Below are positions 1 through 4,961 of a DNA stretch of 7,702 nt, piece by piece (position 1 is the first letter of the stretch; each line of letters opens with the position of its first letter). A program made the position numbers and the translations under genes. The notes below the pieces were generated by a model. The model saw only the letters and a list, made by a program, of their open reading frames with translations, was not told where the DNA came from and did no database searches. The stretch is taken from positions 1 to 7,702 of the forward strand of contig CAMOGT010000025.1 in the NCBI GenBank assembly GCA_946614295.1, given 5' to 3'. Source of the DNA: an uncultured Bacteroidales bacterium (lineage in GTDB: Bacteria; Bacteroidota; Bacteroidia; Bacteroidales; Paludibacteraceae).

Positions 1-1031
1 ACATTGATTAAGCGTGTAATATTGGATTTAGTACCGAGATTGTAATTTTCGAGTACCTCCTGCGATGTGAAATCTTTATGCACTCCACGCGCCACGGCAC
101 GAAGGAAATTCATCTGATATGTGGTCAAACCGTCAATCTGCTGCATGAACAATGCCGTATTGTGGGTAATTAAGTCACGCATGGATAGTTGAAGAATCTC
201 GTCCGTCACCTCATCTTCCGTGTTCAGCAATACGTTCCATGCCAGTTGCTGCACGTAAGAAGAGTAGTTATGCACCATTTCACATATCTTTGCAGCTTGT
301 AGTTCACTTATCTTCTTTTTTTCCTGCGCAAAATGCGTGCAGATGAACGGCACCCATTCTTCTGTCGGTATAGGATCCAAGTAAATAGTATCTCCGAATT
401 GATAGAAGGGCATTCGTTTGCTATGAAAAATCTCGGTCAGTAAATGTTTCTTACTGCCAAACAAACAATAAGACACATTGCGTTGCAACTGCCACACACC
501 ACGCATTCGTTTCTGTACGGTCAACGAATCCGGGAACTCGCCCACTTGCTGGAACTCATCAATGCAGACGACAATATGCTTGCCTATTTTTTGAGAAATA
601 ATCTCCGGCAATGAAAGTATTTCTTCCGGACTGTAATTTTTGGGAGATATGCCTAATGACAAAGAATACTCGGTTGCGGGATCCGGAGAGAAAGCAATCT
701 TCGGGGTAAGGCGCACCAGAAAATCCTTTACATTCTGCAATACCAAATCGGCTTGCGAGGCTGTTTGTTTGAGGAGTGCTTCTGCAAAACGATTGTAGAA
801 ATCATACTCACTGCGGCAATCGTATATGTCCATATACACCACCTTGACCAGATCCTCATTCACTTGTGATTGCACGCGCTTGACAAGGGACGTTTTGCCC
901 ATTCGGCGAGGAGAAATGAGAATGACATTCAGGCCATGCTCAAAGTCCATTTTCAGCCGTCGTGTCTCTTTCTCGCGGTCTGTAAAATTGTCTCCTTCGA
1001 CAAACATTCCATATACAAAACTCTTCTTCAT
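1..1031 (-). CDS. AAA-type ATP-binding protein (archaeal-ATPase-like), C-terminus cut off by the window edge
   Basis: The frame stays open from the ATG at 1029-1031 to the left edge, giving 343 codons without a stop. The protein starts MKKSFVYGMFVEGDNFTDRE, the lead-in typical of a large Bacteroidales family of single-domain ATPases. A Walker A motif (SPRRMGKTS) lies at residues 40-48, a Walker B (hhhhDE, VVCIDEF) at about 154-160, and a sensor-like FGS at 191-193. The end visible here (NLGTKSNITRLIN) looks like the start of a winged-helix segment, as these proteins have after the ATPase core. ATP binding is well supported. The cellular role of this family is poorly defined; it resembles the STAND/archaeal ATPase group and is often multi-copy. 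It is divergent from the HTH gene and the operon, and has its own promoter at 1060-1090. The missing part is probably only a few tens of residues. Confidence 0.9.
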   Translation of the reverse strand, partial: MKKSFVYGMFVEGDNFTDREKETRRLKMDFEHGLNVILISPRRMGKTSLVKRVQSQVNEDLVKVVYMDIYDCRSEYDFYNRFAEALLKQTASQADLVLQNVKDFLVRLTPKIAFSPDPATEYSLSLGISPKNYSPEEILSLPEIISQKIGKHIVVCIDEFQQVGEFPDSLTVQKRMRGVWQLQRNVSYCLFGSKKHLLTEIFHSKRMPFYQFGDTIYLDPIPTEEWVPFICTHFAQEKKKISELQAAKICEMVHNYSSYVQQLAWNVLLNTEDEVTDEILQLSMRDLITHNTALFMQQIDGLTTYQMNFLRAVARGVHKDFTSQEVLENYNLGTKSNITRLIN

Positions 1032-1043
1032 ACTAATATAGTA
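1031..1043. promoter_or_regulatory. Inverted repeat TACTA-ata-TAGTA at the ATPase start codon
   Basis: A perfect 5-bp-arm inverted repeat directly abuts the ATPase ATG on the minus strand. It closely resembles the inverted repeat at 1401-1417, two bases before the HTH start codon. It may be an operator shared by both divergent genes, or chance in AT-rich DNA. Confidence 0.35.
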
Positions 1044-1059
1044 TTTTTCAATTCGGCTG

Positions 1060-1090
1060 CAAAGATAGTAAAAAAAAATGAAGTACACAA
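1060..1090 (-). promoter_or_regulatory. Bacteroidetes-type promoter of the ATPase gene
   Basis: Read on the minus strand, a TTG at 1090-1088 is followed after 20 bp by TATCTTTG at 1067-1060, matching the Bacteroidetes -7 consensus TAnnTTTG. The expected transcription start near 1055 leaves a leader of about 24 nt before the ATG at 1031. The -33 element lies inside the palindromic repeat at 1086-1112, so a protein bound there would compete with the sigma factor. Confidence 0.75.
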
Positions 1091-1112
1091 GTTTGTGGAC
1101 CACAATTTTGTG
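1086..1112. promoter_or_regulatory. Double palindrome (probable operator) over the ATPase -33 box
   Basis: Two copies of the dyad CACAA-N2-TTGTG stand 15 bp apart, at 1086-1097 and 1101-1112. Their facing halves create a third dyad, TTGTGGACCACAA, at 1093-1105. The block covers the -33 TTG of the ATPase promoter. The form fits cooperative binding of a dimeric repressor, but the binding protein is unknown. Confidence 0.55.
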
Positions 1113-1167
1113 AACTTTATGCATTTTTACTTGTTTTATGCGGCTCTTAACACCTGAATCTTAATAA

Positions 1168-1255
1168 TCGGCAATTCAGACAAGACACTTGCATATATCG
1201 GCAAAAATAAAGAAAATTCGCATTTTCTTGCCGGAAAACTTGCCGATGTCGGCAA
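1168..1255. promoter_or_regulatory. TCGGCAA half-site cluster, with a palindrome over the plus-strand -33 box
   Basis: The heptamer TCGGCAA occurs at 1168-1174, 1198-1204 and 1249-1255. Its reverse complement TTGCCGA occurs at 1240-1246, with a one-base variant (TTGCCGG) at 1228-1234. The last pair forms the perfect dyad TTGCCGA-tg-TCGGCAA at 1240-1255, whose first three bases are the -33 TTG of the plus promoter. The first three sites are spaced exactly 30 bp apart. This is a strong candidate operator, plausibly for the adjacent HTH regulator, although direct evidence is lacking. Confidence 0.6.
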
Positions 1256-1270
1256 AAAATAGTATCTTTG
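1240..1270 (+). promoter_or_regulatory. Bacteroidetes-type promoter facing the HTH remnant and the operon
   Basis: TTG at 1240-1242, a 20-bp spacer, and TATCTTTG at 1263-1270 match the Bacteroidetes -33/-7 consensus and reproduce the spacing of the divergent ATPase promoter. Transcription should start near 1275. No other TAnnTTTG match was seen between here and 1568, so this is the likely promoter of the whole seven-gene operon as well as of the broken HTH gene. Confidence 0.75.
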
Positions 1271-1276
1271 CACCGA

Positions 1277-1337
1277 GATTTGAGAATTTTGTAAGTAAGA
1301 TTTGAGAATTTTGTAGCTTAAAATTGAGAAATATGGA
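1277..1337 (+). repeat. Iteron array: 17-bp repeat, period 22 bp, two exact copies plus one decayed
   Basis: GATTTGAGAATTTTGTA occurs at 1277-1293 and again, identical, at 1299-1315. A third copy in exact 22-bp register at 1321-1337 keeps 12 of 17 bases. The period is about two helical turns, so proteins bound to each copy would sit on the same DNA face. The array begins at the expected transcription start, a position suited to a roadblock or autoregulatory operator. Confidence 0.65.
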
Positions 1338-1400
1338 GTTTCAAAGAAAACAATTTTACATACTATCGTAAGCACAATCCAAATAAAATGCAATATTACC

Positions 1401-1417
1401 TACTATAATATATAGTA
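1401..1417. promoter_or_regulatory. Inverted repeat TACTATA-ata-TATAGTA before the HTH start codon
   Basis: A perfect 7-bp-arm inverted repeat lies two bases upstream of the ATG at 1420. It could be an operator or an mRNA hairpin over the translation start. A related palindrome abuts the ATPase start at 1031-1043. Confidence 0.4.
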
Positions 1418-1419
1418 TC

Positions 1420-1623
1420 ATGAGAACGGAAATTGCAAATACGGTCAAAGCCTTGCGGAAACGATATGGCTTAACACAAGAGGAAGCGGCCCGTAAAGCA
1501 GGAGTAAGTCTGGCGTTCCTCCGTGAGTTAGAGCAATTAGAAACACATGAAACATATCGACACACACATGAAACGTATTCTCTTTTTTCTTGCGGCGGCG
1601 TGCTTATCCGTTGCGGCGAGTAG
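1420..1623 (+). pseudogene. Truncated XRE-family HTH regulator, HipB/y4mF-like
   Basis: The first 39 codons (MRTEIANTVKALRKRYGLTQ, then EEAARKAGVSLAFLRELEQ) are a clear XRE helix-turn-helix of the HipB-like y4mF group. In that family RELEQ is normally followed by a glycine-containing turn and a conserved segment like TLRMDKVNQVLALFG. Here homology stops at RELEQ (about position 1536). The frame then continues with unrelated residues to a stop at 1621-1623, overlapping the next gene by 56 bp in another frame. The gene therefore appears broken, leaving most of the DNA-binding domain without the usual C-terminus or a HipA partner. Its promoter and candidate operators upstream look intact. A short HTH peptide could still be made and bind DNA, but the overlap and lost end favour decay. 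Confidence 0.7.
1543..1578 (+). repeat. Duplicated translation-start segment (15 bp, offset 21 bp)
   Basis: ACACATGAAACATAT at 1543-1557 recurs as ACACATGAAACGTAT at 1564-1578, with one mismatch. Each copy contains an ATG, and the 21-bp offset keeps both ATGs (1547 and 1568) in the frame of the cyclophilin-like gene. The duplication lies just after the point where homology of the HTH gene ends, so it may mark the rearrangement junction. Confidence 0.6.
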
Positions 1624-2128
1624 CAAGACCCTGGTGGCATATAATACGGAAAATACCATGCAAATCAATGTCACTGTAGGCACCAAGACCTTCACTGCTA
1701 CTTTGGCGGACAGCGAGACCGGCAGAGCGTTTGCGCAACTGCTGCCGATGACGGTTACGATGAACGAACTGAACGGCAATGAGAAATACCACTATCTGGA
1801 CTCCTCGCTGCCGACCGACAGTTACCAGCCCGGCACGATTCAGGCAGGCGACCTGATGCTGTACGGCAACAACTGCGTGGTGCTGTTCTATGAGACCTTC
1901 AGCAGTTCCTATTCCTACACCCGCATCGGTTCTATAGACAATCCCGCGGGTCTTGCCGCCGCCCTCGGCTCCGGCAATGTGAGTGTGCGTTTCGAGAAAA
2001 GCGCAACCACAGACCTCAATCAAGTACCAAGTGACCAAGCACCAACTACCAAGTTCATCGAAAACGGCGTTCTCTATATCAAGCACAACGCCCAAACGTA
2101 CGATGTACGAGGACAGCAAATAAAATAA
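1568..2128 (+). CDS. Secreted cyclophilin-like fold protein with a C-terminal tail
   Basis: The start at 1568 gives a clean signal peptide (MKRILFFLAAACLSVAASS). The in-frame ATG at 1547 would add seven polar residues ahead of it and is less likely. After the leader comes KTLVAY, then a cyclophilin-like domain (PF18050 type): INVTVGTKTFTATLADSETG, LLPMTVTMNELNGNEKYHYL, LPTDSYQPGTIQAGDLMLYG, then VLFYETFSSSYSYTRIGSID and LAAALGSGNVSVRFE. This domain often accompanies flavodoxins in Bacteroidales and Firmicutes; its biochemical role is not established. A low-complexity linker (2021-2056) leads to a final segment, FIENGVLYIKHNAQTYDVRG, resembling the short tails of many secreted Bacteroidales proteins. 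The product should be exported. It is the first intact gene of the operon, 7 bp before the flavoprotein gene. KTLVAY resembles the first strand of a flavodoxin, so a flavodoxin domain may have been lost here. Confidence 0.8.
   Translation: MKRILFFLAAACLSVAASSKTLVAYNTENTMQINVTVGTKTFTATLADSETGRAFAQLLPMTVTMNELNGNEKYHYLDSSLPTDSYQPGTIQAGDLMLYGNNCVVLFYETFSSSYSYTRIGSIDNPAGLAAALGSGNVSVRFEKSATTDLNQVPSDQAPTTKFIENGVLYIKHNAQTYDVRGQQIK
2021..2056 (+). repeat. Imperfect heptamer array inside the cyclophilin-like gene
   Basis: Five tandem units, CAAGTAC, CAAGTGAC, CAAGCAC, CAACTAC and CAAGTTC (7, 8, 7, 7 and 7 bp), encode the linker between the cyclophilin-like domain and the C-terminal tail. Related arrays occur at 3626-3654 and, in reverse complement, at 6051-6079. 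Confidence 0.6.
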
Positions 2129-2135
2129 CAAAGAT

Positions 2136-2675
2136 ATGAGTAAAAAAGTAGTCGTTTTATCCACCTCGCTGCGGGCGGGGTCGAACAGCCACGCGATGGC
2201 GGAGCAGTTCGCCGAGGGCGCAAAAGCCGCAGGGCATGAAGTAGAACTGATCTCGCTTCGCGGCAAAGAAATCAAGTTCTGTATCGGTTGTCTCAAATGT
2301 CAGGAGACAGGCGCGTGTGTCTTCAAAGACGACGTGCCGGCGATTATGGAGTCGGTGCTCAACGCCGACGTCGTCTGCTGGGCAACGCCAATCTATTATT
2401 ACGAGATGTCGGGTCAGATGAAGACCCTCATCGACCGCATGAACGCCATGTATCCGAAGGATTACACGTTCCGCGACATCTACCTCCTGACCACGGCGGC
2501 GGAGGACGAACCGTTTGTGCCGGAACGCGCCGAGAGCGGTCTGCAAGGCTGGATCGACTGCTACGAGAAATGCACCCTCAAGGGACATCTGTTCTGCGGC
2601 GGCGTGAACGATCCGCGCGAGATAAGCGGCCACGCCAAACTGCAAGAAGCATTTGAAATGGGCAAGAATATATAA
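2136..2675 (+). CDS. Isf-type flavoprotein: flavodoxin-fold NAD(P)H/FMN oxidoreductase
   Basis: This 179-residue protein has the flavodoxin/NADPH-dependent FMN-reductase fold (COG0655-like). The phosphate loop STSLRAGSNSHAMA is at residues 9-22 and the second FMN-contact loop WATPIYYYEMSGQMK at 82-96. Between them, C49, C52, C55 and C61 form C-x2-C-x2-C-x5-C, the compact cluster motif of the iron-sulfur flavoprotein Isf, at almost the same position as in archaeal Isf. A [4Fe-4S] cluster is therefore possible but unproven. The C-terminal half (GWIDCYEKCTLKGHLFCGGV) matches bacterial members and carries three more cysteines. There is no signal peptide, so it should be cytosolic. It lies 7 bp after the cyclophilin-like gene and 9 bp before the nitroreductase. 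Likely role: reduction of FMN, quinones or similar acceptors. Confidence 0.88.
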   Translation: MSKKVVVLSTSLRAGSNSHAMAEQFAEGAKAAGHEVELISLRGKEIKFCIGCLKCQETGACVFKDDVPAIMESVLNADVVCWATPIYYYEMSGQMKTLIDRMNAMYPKDYTFRDIYLLTTAAEDEPFVPERAESGLQGWIDCYEKCTLKGHLFCGGVNDPREISGHAKLQEAFEMGKNI

Positions 2676-2684
2676 ACAAATCAT

Positions 2685-3269
2685 ATGAAAGCAATTAAAT
2701 TATTCTGTTTAATGGCAGCAGCGATGCTGGTTGCCTGCAATCAAACAAATGACAAAATGGTAAATGGCTTCATGGACTTGGCACGTACACGTTTTGCAGT
2801 ACGTGAATACGCACAGACTCCTGTAGAGCAAGCCAAGATCGACTCCATTCTGGAGGCGGGACGGTTAGCACCTACGGCAAAGAACGTACAGCCGCAACAT
2901 ATCTATGTGCTGCAAAGTCCTGAGGCTATCGCCAAGATCAACGAACTGACCCGTTGCGCCTACCATGCTCCGGTGGTGTTTCTCGTATGTTATGACACGG
3001 AACTGGCGTGGACCAAAGACGGCGAGAGTTCCGGCAACATGGACTGCTCCATCGTTGGCACACATATGATGCTGGAGGCTACCGAATTAGGACTCGGCAC
3101 CTGCTGGGTCAAATGGTTCGATCCGGCAGAAGTAGCAACAGCTTTTGAGTTACCGGCAAACCATAAACCGTCGTTTATCATGCCTTGCGGTTATGCGGCG
3201 GAAGGTGTACAACCCCATGCGAATCATTTCAGCCGCAAGCCACTCTCCGAGACTGTAACTTATAAATAG
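2685..3269 (+). CDS. Nitroreductase-family FMN enzyme with a lipoprotein leader
   Basis: Residues 1-18 are a lipoprotein signal peptide ending in the lipobox LVAC, so C18 would be lipidated. The enzyme follows from residue 25: NGFMDLARTRFAVREY with the arginines that hold FMN phosphate, APTAKNVQP at 62-70, and LGLGTCWV at 135-142, all classical nitroreductase-family signatures. It ends in a typical NHFSRKPLSETVTYK tail. At 194 residues it is a full-length small nitroreductase plus leader. The family uses NAD(P)H and FMN to reduce nitro compounds, quinones or flavins and is usually cytosolic, so the leader is notable. M25 (codon at 2757) is where cytosolic homologues would begin, so an internal start is possible. 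The DNA around DKMVN nearly repeats that of the hydrolase gene at 5013-5036. The gene is in the operon; the substrate is unknown. Confidence 0.88.
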   Translation: MKAIKLFCLMAAAMLVACNQTNDKMVNGFMDLARTRFAVREYAQTPVEQAKIDSILEAGRLAPTAKNVQPQHIYVLQSPEAIAKINELTRCAYHAPVVFLVCYDTELAWTKDGESSGNMDCSIVGTHMMLEATELGLGTCWVKWFDPAEVATAFELPANHKPSFIMPCGYAAEGVQPHANHFSRKPLSETVTYK

Positions 3270-3335
3270 CTTCGGTTGGTGGACACCAAGCCCTTAGCCC
3301 CCGAGGCAATGGAACAAATATTCAAGAAACTATGA
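3270..3335 (+). pseudogene. Possible orphan C-terminal coding remnant
   Basis: Directly after the nitroreductase stop, the same frame reads 21 sense codons ending VDTKPLAPEAMEQIFKKL and a TGA at 3333-3335 that overlaps the next ATG as ATGA. The composition and the coupled stop/start look like the tail of a lost gene, resembling the ends of some reductases. A run of 21 sense codons can arise by chance, and no family is identified. Confidence 0.3.
3319..3333 (+). repeat. 15-bp direct repeat, copy 1, before the CMD-cupin gene
   Basis: TATTCAAGAAACTAT at 3319-3333 overlaps the start codon of the CMD-cupin gene. An identical 15-bp copy lies 11 bp after that gene's stop, at 4410-4424. Confidence 0.75.
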
Positions 3336-4399
3336 AAAAGTTATTCTCTATTCTCGCAGCTGCAACCATGCTTGCCGCTTGCACAACCAAACAGTCAAAC
3401 ACCAAAGACATGAACCAACTTTCTTTTACAACCGAGCAGGCGGCGTGTATGTCTGCCATCGCCTGCAATGAAGCCAAAGGCGATCTGGTCTCGCTGGAAT
3501 CAGCCATTCATGGCGGATTAGAAGCAGAACTGACGGTCAGCCAAATCAAAGAAGCCCTCTCGCAACTCTATGCCTATACGGGTTTTCCGCGCAGCCTCAA
3601 TGCGCTAGGCGTGTTACAGAATGTAGTCGAAAGTCGAAAGTCGAAAGACAAAAGAGTTATTATGGGCGAGGACGCCAGTCCGCTTTCCGATGACTTTGAT
3701 GCCTTAAAAGAAGGTACGCGCGTGCAGACCCAACTGACAGGCAAACCCTTCAATTACGACTTTGCGCCGGCAACGGATTATTACCTCAAGGCGCACCTCT
3801 TCGGAGATATTTTCGCCCGCGATAACTTGACGTACGCCGACCGTGAGTTGGTGACCGTCAGTGCGTTGAGCGGTCTGCAAGGCGTGGAACCGCAACTGAA
3901 AGCCCACATCGCCGGAGCGCGTAACATGGGCGTGACGGAGGAGCAGTTGCAGGGAATCGTCGTGGCGCTCGCTGCCAACGGTCTCTTGGATGAAGCAGGC
4001 AGACTCGCCGGACTGTTAGAAACGGAATGGCCGCAAGGTCAGCCCAATGACGCCTATGCGCAGTATTTCGTGGGTCAGAGTTTCTTGCAGCCGTACTACA
4101 GCGGTGTGGCAAACGTGACCTTCGAACCCCGTTGCCGCAACAACTGGCACATCCACCACGGCGCAGTGCAGGTGCTAATCTGCGTGAGCGGAAAGGGCTG
4201 GTATCAGGAGTGGGGCAAACCTGCCGTGCCACTGACACCGGGTATGGTGATTGCTATTCCCGAGGGTGTCAAACACTGGCACGGCGCTGCTGCGGACTCG
4301 TGGATGCAGCACCTCGCTATCCATACGCAAGAGCAGCCCGGAGCTACCAACGAATGGCTCGAACCGGTCAGCGACGAACAATATAGCGCAGTACGATGA
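3332..4399 (+). CDS. Lipoprotein with two carboxymuconolactone-decarboxylase-like repeats and a cupin
   Basis: The leader ends in the lipobox LAAC with C17 as the lipid site. The first CMD-like repeat spans roughly residues 30-100 and includes LTVSQIKEALSQLYAYTGFP followed by RSLNAL. The second spans about 122-230 and includes LTYADRELVTVSALSGLQGV followed by EPQLKAHIAGARNMGV. Neither has the paired CxxC of AhpD-type peroxidases, so a decarboxylase or isomerase-like scaffold fits better than a peroxidase. Residues ~265-335 form a cupin: H273 and H275 of motif 1 (WHIHHG) with Q280 where glutamate is usual, and motif 2 GMVIAIPEGVKHWHG with H315. A bound metal ion is likely. CMD-cupin fusions are known in bacteria near flavodoxins and reductases, but their substrates are mostly undetermined. 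The linker at residues ~99-107 is encoded by a heptamer array. M27 is a possible ancestral cytosolic start. The gene is flanked by exact 15-bp repeats. Confidence 0.87.
   Translation: MKKLFSILAAATMLAACTTKQSNTKDMNQLSFTTEQAACMSAIACNEAKGDLVSLESAIHGGLEAELTVSQIKEALSQLYAYTGFPRSLNALGVLQNVVESRKSKDKRVIMGEDASPLSDDFDALKEGTRVQTQLTGKPFNYDFAPATDYYLKAHLFGDIFARDNLTYADRELVTVSALSGLQGVEPQLKAHIAGARNMGVTEEQLQGIVVALAANGLLDEAGRLAGLLETEWPQGQPNDAYAQYFVGQSFLQPYYSGVANVTFEPRCRNNWHIHHGAVQVLICVSGKGWYQEWGKPAVPLTPGMVIAIPEGVKHWHGAAADSWMQHLAIHTQEQPGATNEWLEPVSDEQYSAVR
3626..3654 (+). repeat. Heptamer array GTCGAAA inside the CMD-cupin gene
   Basis: Three perfect GTCGAAA units (3626-3646) are followed by a decayed unit GACAAAA. 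They encode the charged linker ESRKSKDK between the two CMD repeats. Seven is not a multiple of three, so gain or loss of a single unit would shift the frame. Confidence 0.75.
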
Positions 4400-4409
4400 T
4401 GCACACTTC

Positions 4410-4424
4410 TATTCAAGAAACTAT
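4410..4424 (+). repeat. 15-bp direct repeat, copy 2, after the CMD-cupin gene
   Basis: TATTCAAGAAACTAT is identical to 3319-3333. It lies in the 46-bp gap before the second flavoprotein gene and, with copy 1, brackets the CMD-cupin gene. Confidence 0.75.
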
Positions 4425-4445
4425 TAATATCTAACATTATACAAT

Positions 4446-4961
4446 ATGAATATCTTGATTCTTCAGGGCTCGCCGAGAGCCAAAGGTAACACCGCCTGGA
4501 TGGCGGAAGAGTACAAGAACGCAGCGGAGGCTGCAGGTCACAAAGTAACCATCGTCAATGTGGGACACAAGCACATCGCCGGCTGTCTGGCATGCGAATA
4601 CTGCCACGGCAAGGGCAACGGTGCCTGCATCCAGAAAGACGACATGCAGGAGCTCTATCCGCTCATGGCGGAGGCGGAAGTGCTGGTTCTCGCTGCGCCG
4701 ATCTATTATTTCACGCTCTGCGCACAGATCCAAGCACCGATCCAACGAATGTACTGCGTCAATGCACCGGCTAAGGTAAAGAAGATGGCGCTGCTCGTAT
4801 CCTCCTATTCGCCGGGCGTGTATGACGGTGCTACGGCTGAGTTCCGCGACATCTGCAACTACTGGCACGCTGAGAACACAGGCGTCGTAACCGCCAAGAT
4901 TGACGAGCAGAAGACCGACGCCACCAAACAGAAAATCGTTGAACTGGTTGCCAAACTATGA
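4446..4961 (+). CDS. Second Isf-type flavoprotein (flavodoxin fold)
   Basis: A 171-residue cytosolic protein with the same architecture as the product of 2136-2675 but clearly diverged in sequence, so it is not a recent duplicate. The FMN phosphate loop GSPRAKGNTAWMA is at residues 8-20 and the second loop AAPIYYFTLCAQIQAPIQR at 83-101. C47, C50, C53 and C61 form C-x2-C-x2-C-x7-C, again within the published Isf spacing range (x4-7 before the last cysteine), followed by QKDD as in many family members. It probably accepts electrons from NAD(P)H and passes them to quinones or other acceptors; an iron-sulfur cluster is possible. Its TGA overlaps the ATG of the hydrolase gene (ATGA at 4958-4961), which indicates translational coupling. 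Confidence 0.88.
   Translation: MNILILQGSPRAKGNTAWMAEEYKNAAEAAGHKVTIVNVGHKHIAGCLACEYCHGKGNGACIQKDDMQELYPLMAEAEVLVLAAPIYYFTLCAQIQAPIQRMYCVNAPAKVKKMALLVSSYSPGVYDGATAEFRDICNYWHAENTGVVTAKIDEQKTDATKQKIVELVAKL

Larger units (their letters stand above)
1032..1419. other. Divergent AT-rich control region without a gene
   Basis: These 388 bp separate the minus-strand ATPase from the plus-strand HTH remnant. No convincing gene is present; the short open frames have no family-like sequence. The region holds two face-away promoters with the same layout (minus -7 at 1060-1067, plus -7 at 1263-1270), a double CACAA-N2-TTGTG palindrome, five TCGGCAA-type half-sites, a 22-bp-period repeat array just after the plus promoter, and TACTA...TAGTA inverted repeats next to both start codons. 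The base composition is clearly more AT-rich than the operon that follows. Confidence 0.75.

Noticed and set aside
870..1157. 95-codon plus-strand open frame across the ATPase start
   Set aside because: It overlaps the ATPase Walker A region in antisense and the control region; composition and content do not look coding.
1136..1393. 85-codon minus-strand open frame in the control region
   Set aside because: It covers the promoter, half-sites and iterons, is AT-driven, and lacks a family-like sequence.
1604..2296. 230-codon minus-strand open frame
   Set aside because: It lies opposite the well-supported cyclophilin-like and flavoprotein genes; its translation shows no domain-like pattern and is explained by the G+C-rich codon use of the true strand.
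3332..4399. AhpD-like peroxidase activity for the CMD repeats
   Set aside because: The paired CxxC and nearby catalytic residues of AhpD-type proteins are absent in both repeats.
4400..4445. Internal promoter before the second flavoprotein gene
   Set aside because: The gap is AT-rich but contains no TAnnTTTG element and no correctly spaced -33 box.
4437..4868. 143-codon minus-strand open frame
   Set aside because: It is antisense to the second flavoprotein, whose motifs are unambiguous, and has no recognisable family features.
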